A stretch of 64,000 bases of DNA from Rubrivirga marina (GTDB taxonomy: Bacteria > Bacteroidota > Rhodothermia > Rhodothermales > Rubricoccaceae), in NCBI RefSeq assembly GCF_002283365.1, contig NZ_MQWD01000001.1, forward strand, positions 1,731,390 through 1,795,389, in the 5' to 3' direction. Position 1 is the first letter of the stretch, and the number at the start of each line of letters is the position of its first letter. The notes beneath the pieces were generated by a model. That model worked only from the letters and a program-made list of their open reading frames with translations. It ran no database searches and had not been told where the DNA came from. Positions 14,663-23,237 of the stretch are shown here, piece after piece. A program made the translations under genes and the position numbers.

Positions 14663-15679
14663 ATGGCCCAGATCCCCGTCGTCCGAACGCGCCCATCGTT
14701 GACGCCGGCGCTCCTCGCCCTGCTCGCGATGGCGGTGGTGGCCCTCGGCGCGCTGTGGTTGGTCCAGCCGGAGCCGGAGCCCGATCTCCCGCCTGCCGAG
14801 CCCGCGCCTGAGGGCTTCCTCGACGGCGCCGCCGGATTCGCCGTGCAGGTCGACGACCTCGCCATCCCCTATGACACGTTCGCTGTGACGGCGCTTCCAG
14901 GCGACACGCTCCGCCTCGAGGCCCTGTTCGTGGCGGACGCACAGGCCGGGGCCTCCGACGGGACGCTCGCCGAGGCCGGACCGCGCACGTGGCGCTGGGC
15001 GGCGCCCGAGACGCCCGGCCTCGCCCGCATCGAGGTCACGAGCGCCGAGGACGAGACGATCTCTCTCCACGCGTTCACGCTCGTCCCCTTCGACCACGAG
15101 TCGGACGCCATCGGCGACTACCGGATCGGGGACTACGAGGACGAGCCGATGGACGGGAATCCGGCCTACGAGGAGCCGCCGGGCTTCGTCCGCGTCACCC
15201 GGGAGCTCGCCGACGTCGACGTCGCGCCGCACTTCGAGCTCGGCCAGTTCCTCGCCAAGCAGGAGTCGGACTGGCCGAAGTACCTCGTCCTGAGCCCAGA
15301 GCTCCTCTTGAAGCTGGAGCGCGTGCTCTACGCCGTCAACGAGGCGGGTGTCGAGGCCCACACGCTAACGGTCCTCTCGGGCTACCGGACGCCGGCCTAC
15401 AACGCGGCCATCGGCAACGAGACGACCTACAGCCGCCACCTCTACGGCGACGCCGCCGACGTCTTCGTCGACGCCGACGGCGATGGCGTGATGGACGACG
15501 TGACAGGTGACGGCGCCGTGACCGAGGCCGACGCCGAGTGGCTGGCGGCCGTCGTCGAGGACCTGGCCGACCAGCCGTGGTACGCGCCGTTCGTCGGCGG
15601 GCTCGGGATCTACGGTCCGGCCCCGCACCGGGGCCCGTTCGTCCACGTCGACACGCGCGGCGAGCCCGTTCGCTGGTAG
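14663..15679 (+). CDS. M15-type peptidoglycan peptidase (YcbK/DUF882-like)
   Basis: Membrane-anchored protein of 338 residues: an N-terminal transmembrane helix (LLALLAMAVVALGALWLV), a beta-rich domain (about 55-145), and a C-terminal M15_3 zinc peptidase domain. Zinc ligands are visible as His259 and Asp266 in SRHLYGDAADVFVD and His328 in FVHVD, after the family motif SGYRTPAYN. M15 enzymes cut peptidoglycan stem peptides. The ATG directly follows the TAG of the L,D-transpeptidase gene, so the two are cotranscribed and probably remodel the same cross-links. Confidence 0.88.
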   Translation: MAQIPVVRTRPSLTPALLALLAMAVVALGALWLVQPEPEPDLPPAEPAPEGFLDGAAGFAVQVDDLAIPYDTFAVTALPGDTLRLEALFVADAQAGASDGTLAEAGPRTWRWAAPETPGLARIEVTSAEDETISLHAFTLVPFDHESDAIGDYRIGDYEDEPMDGNPAYEEPPGFVRVTRELADVDVAPHFELGQFLAKQESDWPKYLVLSPELLLKLERVLYAVNEAGVEAHTLTVLSGYRTPAYNAAIGNETTYSRHLYGDAADVFVDADGDGVMDDVTGDGAVTEADAEWLAAVVEDLADQPWYAPFVGGLGIYGPAPHRGPFVHVDTRGEPVRW

Positions 15680-15695
15680 TCGCCCCCGGGTGCGT

Positions 15696-15715
15696 CCGCC
15701 TCGGGCCCGAGGCGG
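15696..15715. repeat. Palindromic element copy 6 (perfect, loopless)
   Basis: CCGCCTCGGGCCCGAGGCGG is fully self-complementary. It lies 16 nt after the M15 peptidase stop. Confidence 0.85.
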
Positions 15716-15753
15716 GCGGAGTCGCGATCTTGCCGTTCCTCCCTCCGGTCCCG

Positions 15754-16065
15754 ATGTCCACTCCCGACTACCGCCTCGTCGGCAAGCAGGTCCGCGTCCA
15801 CCTCTACACCCGCGAGGGCCGGGTCCTCGGCGCCATCGAGGGCCGCGTGGCCGACGTGTCGCCGGGCGTGACGGTCGGGCAGGACGCCGAGGGGCGCGAC
15901 ATCAAGAAGGACCTCGTCTACGTCGTCGACATCGTGCCGGGCCGCGGGCCGGACGGGGAGGAGGTGCCGTACAAGAACTCGGCGGGCGCCGAGGGCGAGG
16001 GCTGGTTCGCGGTCCAGGACGTGACGGTGATCGACGGCGACGGGCCGCCGGTCTTCGCCAACTGA
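15754..16065 (+). CDS. Small conserved-looking protein, unknown function
   Basis: Soluble protein of 103 residues, mostly beta-strands by eye: 'RLVGKQVRVHLYTREGRVLGAIEGRVADVSPG', then 'DLVYVVDIVPG' and 'GWFAVQDVTVID'. The opening resembles small barrel (SH3 or Sm-like) folds but I cannot assign a family. The ATG at 15754 follows a C/T-rich leader. It converges on the metalloprotease-like gene with a 39-bp gap. Confidence 0.65.
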   Translation: MSTPDYRLVGKQVRVHLYTREGRVLGAIEGRVADVSPGVTVGQDAEGRDIKKDLVYVVDIVPGRGPDGEEVPYKNSAGAEGEGWFAVQDVTVIDGDGPPVFAN

Positions 16066-16104
16066 TGCGGCGGGCGAATGGGCCCCGCCAGTGCGGTGGG
16101 CCGC

Positions 16105-18474
16105 TCAGTCGTCGAGGTCGGTCAGGTCGAGGATCGGCATGCCGGGCATCATGGGGGAGGCGCCGCTGAGCACCGTGCCCAACCCGAAGCCCGAGAGGCT
16201 GTTGTCGTCGGTCCCGTCGTCGGTCGAGGCCACGTTGAAGTGGCCCGTCACCGTGTCCCGACCTGACGGGAGGTGGCACCGGCCGGTCGACTCCTCGGGC
16301 CACTGGAGGACCTCGAACTGGAACGACCCCGCGATGCGGCCCTGCTCCGCGCGTTCGAGCACGAGCCGGCCCGCCGTGCAGGTCACGGCGGGGCAGTCCG
16401 ACCCGGCGGCGGCCTCTCGCGCCCGACGGCGCTCCTCGTCGGTCATGGTGCAAACGTCCCATCCGTCGTAGATCTCCTCCAACTCGGCCATCCCGGCGAG
16501 CCCCCGGGGGATCTGGCCCGGCCCCGCGTCGAGCGCGCCCGTGAACCCGGACCGCATCACGTCCAGCATCTCGGCGGGGAACGGCGCCACGTCGAAGCCC
16601 GGCGCTTCGTCCTCGGGGTACCGGTCGCGATCGACGGCGCCGGGGATCATCTGCGCGCCGCCCTCGCGGCCGCTGAGCGTCGCGTGGAGCGTCATCTGGC
16701 ACTCGTCGCCCGCGGCGTCGCCGACGAAGGTGGCCATCAGCTCCGTGGTGTTCCGACTGCGCGCCTCGGCGGCGGCCCGGTCGATGCTGGGTTGGCCCTC
16801 CGCCTGGCCCTGGGCGATCGCGGCGCGGGCCTGCGCGCGGATCTCGTCGATCTGCTCGCGCGACATCCCGCTCTGCTGGCCCTGGCGCTCCAGCCGTTGC
16901 ATCATGATCTCCAGGTCGTCCAGCATCTCCTCCGCGTCCTGGGCCATCTCGGGGAGGGCCCGGTCGATGTCGTTGCCCATCTCGTCCGGCGTGACGAGGT
17001 CGAAGACGGCGCGGGAGTCGCTCCCGCCGCGGCACGACCACGGCCCCGGCCCGTTGACGGCGAACCCGGGCGGCAGCTCCCCGCCGACCTCGCCGGGCGT
17101 CGGGTCGTCGTCGACGTCGCTGCCGTAGAACCCGTCGACCTCGACGCGGAGCGAGAACTCGGCCGGCTCCGTGTCCGCGGCCTCCTCGGCCACGTTCGCC
17201 ACGCGGACGAGGTACTCGATGGCGCCATCATCGGTGGGGGTGGCGAGATCGGTCCGCTCGACGGCCGTGTACGGCGTCGCGTCCTCGGCGGGGCGCCCGG
17301 CCACGTCGTCGTCCACGATGAGGTGGAGCGCGTCCCGGTCAGTGCCACCCTCGGCCTCGAGCGTGAACCGGACGTTGTACGGGATCGGGCTCGCGTTCGT
17401 GGGAAGCTGGACGCGGACGCGCCACGCGCGCGTGGCCAGCGGGCCGAGCGGCTCGTCCTGGGTCGCGGTCTGGTACAGCCCGGGGGCCTCCAACTCGACC
17501 TCCTCCAGGTCGCCGTAGAACCGGTCTGCTGTGAGGTACTGCGCCACGACCTCCGGGTAGAGATCGTAGAGCCCGCCGCGGTACGGCCCGATGGCGTCGT
17601 AGGCCGCGGCCGCCGCCCGCAGCCCGATGTCGACGTTGGCGACCCCGCCGTCGTCCCACGGCTCGACGCCGTTGAAGAGGAACTGGGTGTAGCTCACCTT
17701 CTCGGCCGGCGTCCGGCCGATGAGGTCGCCGATGGCGTACCAGAGGTACCACGTCCCGTAGTCGCAGGCCCACGAGACCGTCTCCATCGACGTCATGTCG
17801 GGCTCGACGCTCGACATCCGGTGCTCGTACGGCTGCGACCCGTGCACGAGGGGCTGGTCGAACTCGCGGACCCACGCGGCGCGGTACGACCCGTTGAACG
17901 GATGCCCGTAGGGGACGCCCTCCCGACCCTCCAGCCAGCGGATCTGGACCATCGCCGCCGTCCCCTCAACGAGCCAGTCGAGGTCGCTGTCGCCGAGGCA
18001 GCCCTCGACCTCGGACGGATCGCTGTCCAACCGACTCACCAGCGACGGGCTGGCGCCGTACTGGACGCCGTGGTACAGCTCGTGGACGGCCGAGGCCTCC
18101 ATGAGCCTCCACGTCGGGGTGTCGGCCGACAGGAAGCCGGGGTGGGTCGTCAGTTTCATGAACCCACCGATGGAGTGCGAGGAGCCGATGGCCGACGGGT
18201 CGCTTCCTAGGAACCCGACGTAGGGCTCGCCACTCCCCACATTGACGTCGCCGTCGGGCGTGAGCACGAGGGGGCTCGGGAGCTGGAGGGACTCGAACCA
18301 TCGGCTGGCGCTGGCCAAGAGCGCCTGGTGCTTCGCGGCGAAGGCCACGCGCTCCCCCTCGGGTTCGCCGTATCCGCTCTCCTCGAGGATGGTCCACTCG
18401 TTCGTCGGCCACTGGGCCGAGGCGGGCAGGGCGAGAACGAGGGCGAGCAGGGCAGCGAGCGTCAGGCGGCGCAT
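16105..18474 (-). CDS. Secreted protein with HExxH zincin motif (MXAN_6640-like)
   Basis: Exported protein of 789 residues with a signal peptide (residues 1-20, ending ASAQ). Near residue 131 it has AVHELYHGVQYG, a canonical HExxH zinc-binding motif (His131, Glu132, His135). About 35 residues later DWLVEGTAAM supplies a candidate third ligand, Glu170. This arrangement is that of the MXAN_6640-type putative metalloproteases. The middle is beta-rich (about 350-470); a Gln/Met-rich helical segment follows (about 520-600), then a Cys-containing C-terminal domain. Substrate unknown. It lies downstream of the OmpA-family gene on the same strand, 98 nt away. Confidence 0.7.
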   Translation of the reverse strand: MRRLTLAALLALVLALPASAQWPTNEWTILEESGYGEPEGERVAFAAKHQALLASASRWFESLQLPSPLVLTPDGDVNVGSGEPYVGFLGSDPSAIGSSHSIGGFMKLTTHPGFLSADTPTWRLMEASAVHELYHGVQYGASPSLVSRLDSDPSEVEGCLGDSDLDWLVEGTAAMVQIRWLEGREGVPYGHPFNGSYRAAWVREFDQPLVHGSQPYEHRMSSVEPDMTSMETVSWACDYGTWYLWYAIGDLIGRTPAEKVSYTQFLFNGVEPWDDGGVANVDIGLRAAAAAYDAIGPYRGGLYDLYPEVVAQYLTADRFYGDLEEVELEAPGLYQTATQDEPLGPLATRAWRVRVQLPTNASPIPYNVRFTLEAEGGTDRDALHLIVDDDVAGRPAEDATPYTAVERTDLATPTDDGAIEYLVRVANVAEEAADTEPAEFSLRVEVDGFYGSDVDDDPTPGEVGGELPPGFAVNGPGPWSCRGGSDSRAVFDLVTPDEMGNDIDRALPEMAQDAEEMLDDLEIMMQRLERQGQQSGMSREQIDEIRAQARAAIAQGQAEGQPSIDRAAAEARSRNTTELMATFVGDAAGDECQMTLHATLSGREGGAQMIPGAVDRDRYPEDEAPGFDVAPFPAEMLDVMRSGFTGALDAGPGQIPRGLAGMAELEEIYDGWDVCTMTDEERRRAREAAAGSDCPAVTCTAGRLVLERAEQGRIAGSFQFEVLQWPEESTGRCHLPSGRDTVTGHFNVASTDDGTDDNSLSGFGLGTVLSGASPMMPGMPILDLTDLDD

Positions 18475-18548
18475 GGCAGGAAGGGGAGTGGAGGGGACGC
18501 GCGGTCACGGAGCGCCCCGCCGGCGGCGAGCGCCATCGGGGCGAGGGG

Positions 18549-18564
18549 GGCCGCCTCGGCGGCC
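18549..18564. terminator. Short GC hairpin after the OmpA-family gene
   Basis: GGCCGCC TC GGCGGCC, a 7-bp stem just past the OmpA-family stop (minus strand). It contains CCGCCTCGG but not the second arm of the dispersed palindrome, so I keep it separate. Confidence 0.4.
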
Positions 18565-18572
18565 GGGCAGGC

Positions 18573-19886
18573 CTAGAGCCGGACGAGCTCGACGCGTCGG
18601 TTCTGCGCGCGGCCCGCCTCGGTGTCGTTCGAGGCCACGGGCTGCGTCTGGCCCATCCCGGCCGACTCGAGCCGGCTGGCCGCGATCCCGAGGCCCGTCA
18701 GCATCGTCCGGACGGCGGCGGCGCGGCGCTCGCTGAGGCTCTGGTTCGAGGCCGCGTCGCCCGTGTTGTCGGTGTGGCCCTCGATCCGGATGCGGAGGTC
18801 GGGGTGCTCTTCCATCATGGCTGCGATCTCCTGTACGACGGCGAACGACTCGGGCTGGAGCGTCGCGCTGGCCGTGTCGAAGAAGATCCCCTCGGTCACC
18901 ACGCGGCCCTCGGCCTGGAGCGCGCCGTAGAGGTCGCGCCCGCCGGCCGCCACGCGGATGCTTGCGAAGTAGATCGGCTTCTGGCGGACGTCGGTGAGCT
19001 CGAACCGGAGCCGGTCCGAGCGGCCGAGGTCGGCGTTCGGGACGTTCGCCACGCGCTCCTCGCCGACGAACACCTTGACGTACGCGCCGTCGGCCATCAC
19101 GCGGATGGGGAGCGTCTGCGTCTGAATCCGGCGGTCGTCCTGGACCGCCTCGACGACGCCGTCCTCACGGACGAGCCGCCCGACGCCGGTGCCGGCGTAG
19201 TTGTCGACGACGATCGCGTTCGTCCCGGCCCGCTCGCCGTCGGGGCCGACGAAGAAGAACCGGAAGTCGTTGTAGTCCTCGTTCCCGAAGTAGTCGATCT
19301 CGACGGTGAACGTCTCCGGCGCCGTCTCGGGCAGGACGACGTCGAACTCGCCGTCGGTCTTGGCCTGGAGCGCCCGGCCGCCGGCGTACGACACGATCTC
19401 CATCGAGCCCTCGCGGAACGTGAGCCGGCGCGGGAAGTCGCCGACGTTGTCCCGCGAGAAGTCCTCCTCGAACAGGGCGCGCTCGCCGGGCACGAAGTCG
19501 TAGTTCGCGTCGACGCCGCTCACCCCGGGCCCGCCGGCCCGGACGACGGCGTCCTCGGCGTTGGCCGTGGTGACGGGCGTGCCGCTCCGGTCGACGGGCG
19601 TGCCGCGGGCGTCGGTCATCACGACGGGGGCGCCGTCGCGTTGGGCCCGTTCGATGCAGGCCTGGTCGGTGAACACGCAGCGGACGGCGTTCTCGCCCGC
19701 GTCGAACATGCCGTCGATGGCCGACCGGACGGCGCGGTCGGTCCGGTAGTCGACCTGGCGGTCGACGGCGCGGCCGGCGGCGTCGGCCATCCGGTCCACG
19801 GTGGCGGCGCAACTGCTGAGGACGAGCGCCGACGCGACGAGGGGCAGGGCCAACGCGGTCAGCGCGAGGGGAGTGGGTCGGGACAT
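18573..19886 (-). CDS. OmpA-family outer-membrane lipoprotein
   Basis: Lipoprotein of 437 residues: signal with lipobox (ALVLSSCAA), a helical segment (residues about 25-100), a beta-sandwich-like domain (about 145-310), and a C-terminal OmpA domain (about 325-437). The OmpA domain carries the peptidoglycan-binding signature GHTDNTGDAASNQSLSERRA and ends NRRVELVRL. The first part of the mature chain is unlike the barrel of classical OmpA, so this is an anchored peptidoglycan-binding protein, not a porin. The ATG at 19886 is preceded by a C-rich leader and a palindrome. Confidence 0.88.
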   Translation of the reverse strand: MSRPTPLALTALALPLVASALVLSSCAATVDRMADAAGRAVDRQVDYRTDRAVRSAIDGMFDAGENAVRCVFTDQACIERAQRDGAPVVMTDARGTPVDRSGTPVTTANAEDAVVRAGGPGVSGVDANYDFVPGERALFEEDFSRDNVGDFPRRLTFREGSMEIVSYAGGRALQAKTDGEFDVVLPETAPETFTVEIDYFGNEDYNDFRFFFVGPDGERAGTNAIVVDNYAGTGVGRLVREDGVVEAVQDDRRIQTQTLPIRVMADGAYVKVFVGEERVANVPNADLGRSDRLRFELTDVRQKPIYFASIRVAAGGRDLYGALQAEGRVVTEGIFFDTASATLQPESFAVVQEIAAMMEEHPDLRIRIEGHTDNTGDAASNQSLSERRAAAVRTMLTGLGIAASRLESAGMGQTQPVASNDTEAGRAQNRRVELVRL

Positions 19887-20217
19887 AGGTCTGTGGGGGG
19901 TGCACCCCGTACTACGAGAGTTGGGGGCGACGCATGTCACCGCCTGTTGCCCCCGTCCAGTGCACGCGAGGGGCCGTTCCGGACGGGGGCGCCGACCGGA
20001 TCGTGCTCGTCTCCCGCCGCCTCGGCGCCCCGATGGGGCCGGCCCGGGATCCGCCCGAGGCGAGACGAGCCAGGGGCGGGGGGACGTGTGGAGGCCTCCC
20101 GCGGACGGGCCAGGCTCCGCGCATCCTTCGCACACGCGACGCACGGGTGTCGCTCCGGAGCGCGATCATCGCAGACGTCTCCGGCGGGAGCGTCGCCCGC
20201 CCTCGCCCCTCCGCTCC
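19887..20217. other. Divergent intergenic region, 331 bp
   Basis: Separates the OmpA-family gene (minus) from the MATE exporter (plus). It holds two perfect 12-nt palindromes, GGGGTGCACCCC (19897-19908, next to the OmpA-family start) and CGCTCCGGAGCG (about 20152-20163), and GCGATCATCGC just after the second. These could be operators. No gene is convincing inside it. Confidence 0.5.
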
Positions 20218-21672
20218 GTGGTCGACTCCCTCTCCGCTCCGCCCCTCGAGGAGGCCCCGCTGCCACCGCCCGTCCCGGGGCGGGGCCTGCGCGGGCTCGT
20301 CCGCGACCTCGGCGCCTCGCTCCGCGGGACCGACCGTGACTACACCGAGGGCCCGCTCGGCCAGGCGCTCCTGCTCCTCGCCGTGCCGATGGTGCTGGAG
20401 ATGGTCATGGAGTCCGTCTTCGCCGTGGTCGACGTGTACTGGGTGGCGTCGCTCGGCGCCCCGGCCGTGGCCGCCGTCGGCCTCACGGAGTCGGTCCTGT
20501 CGCTGATGTACGCCGTGGCGATGGGGCTGGCGATGGCGGCGACGGCGCTCGTGTCGCGGCGGATCGGGGAGAAGGACCCCGAGGGCGCCTCGCGGGCGGC
20601 GGTCCAGGCCGTGGCCGTGGCGGTCGCGGCGTCGCTCCCGTTCGCCGCCGTCGGCGTGTTCTTCGCGGCCGACGTGCTCCGGCTCATGGGCGCCGACGCC
20701 GAGACCGTCGCCATCGGCACGGGCTACACGGCGTGGATGCTCGGCGGCAACGCCGTCATCATGCTGATCTTCGTGCTCAACGCCGTCTTCCGCGGGGCCG
20801 GCGACGCGGCCATCGCCATGCGCGTGCTGTGGCTGGCGAACGGGATCAACCTGGTCCTCGACCCCCTCCTCATCTTCGGCTGGGGGCCGTTTCCGGAGCT
20901 CGGCGTGACCGGCGCCGCCATCGCCACGACGACCGGCCGCGGGCTCGCCGTCCTCGTCCAGCTCGTCGTGCTGATGCGCGGCGGGAAGCACCTCCGCGTC
21001 CTGTGGGAGCACGTCCGCCTCCGGGCCGACGTGATGGGCCGGCTCCTGAAGACGTCGGCCGGCGGGATCGCCCAGTTCGCCGTGGCGACGTCGTCGTGGG
21101 TGTTCCTGGTGCGGATCGTGGCCGAGTTCGGGGCCGAGGCCCTCGCGGGCTACACGATCGCCATCCGCGTCTTCCTGTTCACGCTCCTCCCGGCGTGGGG
21201 CCTGTCGAACGCGGCGGCGACGCTCGTGGGGCAGAACCTCGGGGCCGGCAAGCCGGACCGCGCCGAGCGCTCGGTGTGGGTGGCGGGCGGCGTGACGTCG
21301 CTCCTCCTCGGCCTCGTCTCGATCGGCTACATCGTGTTCGACGAGGCCCTCATCCGCCTGTTCACCGACGAGGCCGCCGTCGTCGCGGTCGGGGCCGACG
21401 GGCTCCGCGTGATGGCCTACGGGTACGTCATCTTCGCGTGGGCCATGGTGCTCCCGCAGGCGTTCAACGGGGCCGGCGACACGCTCACGCCGACGTGGAT
21501 CAACCTCGGCTGCTTCTGGGCCTTCCAGGTGCCGCTCGCGTGGGGGCTGGCGATCCCGCTCGGGTGGGGGGTCGACGGCGTGTTCTGGTCCGTCGTCCTC
21601 GCCGAGTCGCTGATGGCGGCCGTCGCGGCGGTCCTGTTCCGACGTGGGACCTGGAAGGCGACCGTCGTTTAG
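20218..21672 (+). CDS. MATE-family efflux transporter
   Basis: Multidrug and toxin extrusion transporter of 484 residues with about twelve transmembrane segments in two related halves. Characteristic stretches are PMVLEMVMESVFAVVDVYWV in the first helix, NAVFRGAGDAAIAM, NLVLDPLLIFGWGP, and in the second half WGLSNAAATLVGQNLGAGKP and QAFNGAGDTLTPTW. The cytosolic N-terminus is proline-rich. The start is a GTG at 20218; no ATG gives the full first helix. It would export cationic drugs or metabolites using Na+ or H+; the substrate is not predictable. Confidence 0.92.
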   Translation: MVDSLSAPPLEEAPLPPPVPGRGLRGLVRDLGASLRGTDRDYTEGPLGQALLLLAVPMVLEMVMESVFAVVDVYWVASLGAPAVAAVGLTESVLSLMYAVAMGLAMAATALVSRRIGEKDPEGASRAAVQAVAVAVAASLPFAAVGVFFAADVLRLMGADAETVAIGTGYTAWMLGGNAVIMLIFVLNAVFRGAGDAAIAMRVLWLANGINLVLDPLLIFGWGPFPELGVTGAAIATTTGRGLAVLVQLVVLMRGGKHLRVLWEHVRLRADVMGRLLKTSAGGIAQFAVATSSWVFLVRIVAEFGAEALAGYTIAIRVFLFTLLPAWGLSNAAATLVGQNLGAGKPDRAERSVWVAGGVTSLLLGLVSIGYIVFDEALIRLFTDEAAVVAVGADGLRVMAYGYVIFAWAMVLPQAFNGAGDTLTPTWINLGCFWAFQVPLAWGLAIPLGWGVDGVFWSVVLAESLMAAVAAVLFRRGTWKATVV

Positions 21673-21718
21673 CCCCGCCCGCCTCGGCGTCTCGTTGGGG
21701 CGACCGAGGCAGGCGGGC
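21672..21718. repeat. Palindromic element copy 7 (extended hairpin)
   Basis: CCCGCCCGCCTCGG and CCGAGGCAGGCGGG pair with one mismatch around a 16-nt insert that itself holds a small TCG/CGA stem. It starts at the last base of the MATE stop. Confidence 0.75.
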
Positions 21719-21809
21719 GCGAAAAACCGGGCGGCGTTGACGGACGGGGGGGCTGCTTCTCGGTAGGGGAGGAGGGGGACGCTCCCCCGACCCACCAGCC
21801 CTCCCGACG

Positions 21810-22595
21810 ATGCGGTTCATGATCTTTCGCAAGGCCGACGCCGACACCGAGGCCGGCCTCCTGCCCTCCACTGACCTCCTCGAGGCCATGACGGCCTACA
21901 ACGAGTCCCTGGCGCGGGCCGGCGTGCTCCTCGACGGCTACGGCCTCAAGCCGTCGGCCGAGGGCGCCCGCTACGACCACGACGGCGGCACCTCGACCCT
22001 CACCGGTGGGCCGGTCGCCGGAACGGACGCGCTTGTGGCCGGCATCACGGTCATCGATGCGCCCTCCCTCGACGACGCCGTCGCGTGGGCCCTCCGCTGG
22101 CCCCGCGAGGACGGCGACGTGACGCTCGAGGTCCGCCAGGTCCACGAGCCCCTCCCGTCGTTCCGCGCGCCGCGGCCCGACGGGCGCCCCCGATTCGTCG
22201 CGCTCCTCATGCACGACGAGTCGGCGGCGCCCGCGCCTGACGCCGCCGAGCAGGCCGCGATGGCCCGGTTCATGGCCGATGCCGCCAACGCGGGCGTGCT
22301 CCTCGAAACCGGCGGGTTGCATGCCACCGGCGACGGCGCCCGCGTCAAGTACACCAACGGCGACCCCAACGTCGTCCCCGGCCCATTCCCCGAGCCCAAG
22401 GTCATCGGCGGCTACGCCGTCTACCAGGCCGACTCCCTCGACGCGCTCCGGCCGTGGTGCGAGCGGTTCGGCGGGGTCGTCGGGACCGGGACGAGCGAGG
22501 TCCGCCCCGTCTTCGCCGACGCGGACTTCGGCGGGGCTCTGACGCCGGAGCTCCAGGAACGCGAGAAGGCCCTCCGGGCGCAGAGCGACGTGTGA
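21810..22595 (+). CDS. Tandem YCII-domain protein (DGPF family)
   Basis: Soluble protein of 261 residues made of two YCII-like ferredoxin-fold domains: residues about 1-120 (MRFMIFRKADADTEAG, SLARAGVLLDGYGLKPS) and about 125-250 (RFVALLMHDE, ANAGVLLETGGLHAT). The second ends with GPFPEPKVIGGY, a variant of the DGPFxExKE signature. Proteins of this group often sit near ECF sigma factors, but none is here. Function unknown. Confidence 0.82.
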   Translation: MRFMIFRKADADTEAGLLPSTDLLEAMTAYNESLARAGVLLDGYGLKPSAEGARYDHDGGTSTLTGGPVAGTDALVAGITVIDAPSLDDAVAWALRWPREDGDVTLEVRQVHEPLPSFRAPRPDGRPRFVALLMHDESAAPAPDAAEQAAMARFMADAANAGVLLETGGLHATGDGARVKYTNGDPNVVPGPFPEPKVIGGYAVYQADSLDALRPWCERFGGVVGTGTSEVRPVFADADFGGALTPELQEREKALRAQSDV

Positions 22596-22620
22596 GTCCG
22601 CCAGCCCGGATCCGGCCCTC

Positions 22621-22640
22621 CCGCTTCGGCGCCGAGGCGG
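22621..22640. repeat. Palindromic element copy 8 (intergenic)
   Basis: CCGCTTCGGC / GCCGAGGCGG, one T-G wobble, no loop, 26 nt after the YCII gene stop and followed by a long G tract. Confidence 0.8.
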
Positions 22641-22820
22641 GGGGGGCGGGGCGGCGGAAGCGGAGAGCGCCCGCGACGGGACGATGAGCGTGTCCACACG
22701 GCCCGGGTCGCCGTCGAGCGCAGCGGGTGCCTGGACGGGCCGGGCGCGAACCATCTGGCGCACGCCCCGTCACGTCGACGACGCCGGCGAGAAAGGCACG
22801 TGCCATCCGCCGCTCCGGGA

Positions 22821-22828
22821 TAGGTTTG
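22821..22828 (+). promoter_or_regulatory. Candidate -7 element TAGGTTTG
   Basis: Exact match to the Bacteroidota -7 consensus TAnnTTTG, 20 nt upstream of the VOC gene start. No -33 TTTG is visible 19-23 nt further up. Confidence 0.4.
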
Positions 22829-22848
22829 CGCGCCCTCCGGACACGCCG

Positions 22849-23199
22849 ATGCACACGCACCACGCCATCGACTACCTCGAGTTCACCGTCCGCGACTTGG
22901 GCGAGGCCAAGCGGTTCTACACCGCCGCCTTCGGCTGGACCTTCACCGACTACGGCCCGACGTACGCGGGCATTCAGGGACCGGAGCGCGAAGTCGGTGG
23001 GATGGCCGAGGCCGAGGCGCCCCGGACGGGCGGACCGCTCGTGATCCTCTATTCCGACGACCTCGAGGCCAGCCAGCGCGCCGTGGAGGCCGCGGGCGGG
23101 ACGATCTCGACGCCGCCGTTCTCGTTCCCCGGCGGGCGCCGGTTCCACTTTCTCGACCCGAGCGGGAACGAGCTCGCGGTCTGGGGAGAGGCCGAGTAA
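22849..23199 (+). CDS. VOC-family (glyoxalase/bleomycin-resistance fold) protein
   Basis: Soluble metalloenzyme-fold protein of 116 residues with the paired beta-alpha-beta-beta-beta layout: HHAIDYLEFTVRDLGEAKRFYTAAFGW in the first module and FHFLDPSGNELAVWGE at the end, where the Glu of NEL is the usual metal ligand. The ATG at 22849 starts the first strand; upstream in-frame sequence is not part of the fold. Substrate unknown. Confidence 0.85.
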   Translation: MHTHHAIDYLEFTVRDLGEAKRFYTAAFGWTFTDYGPTYAGIQGPEREVGGMAEAEAPRTGGPLVILYSDDLEASQRAVEAAGGTISTPPFSFPGGRRFHFLDPSGNELAVWGEAE

Positions 23200-23237
23200 C
23201 CGCCGCGCCGGCACGGACGCCAGCGGGGCGGAGCGGT

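Noticed and set aside
16066..16104. Terminator between the small protein and the metalloprotease-like gene
   Set aside because: GGCGGG/CCCGCC can pair but the stem is short and imperfect; not strong enough to list.
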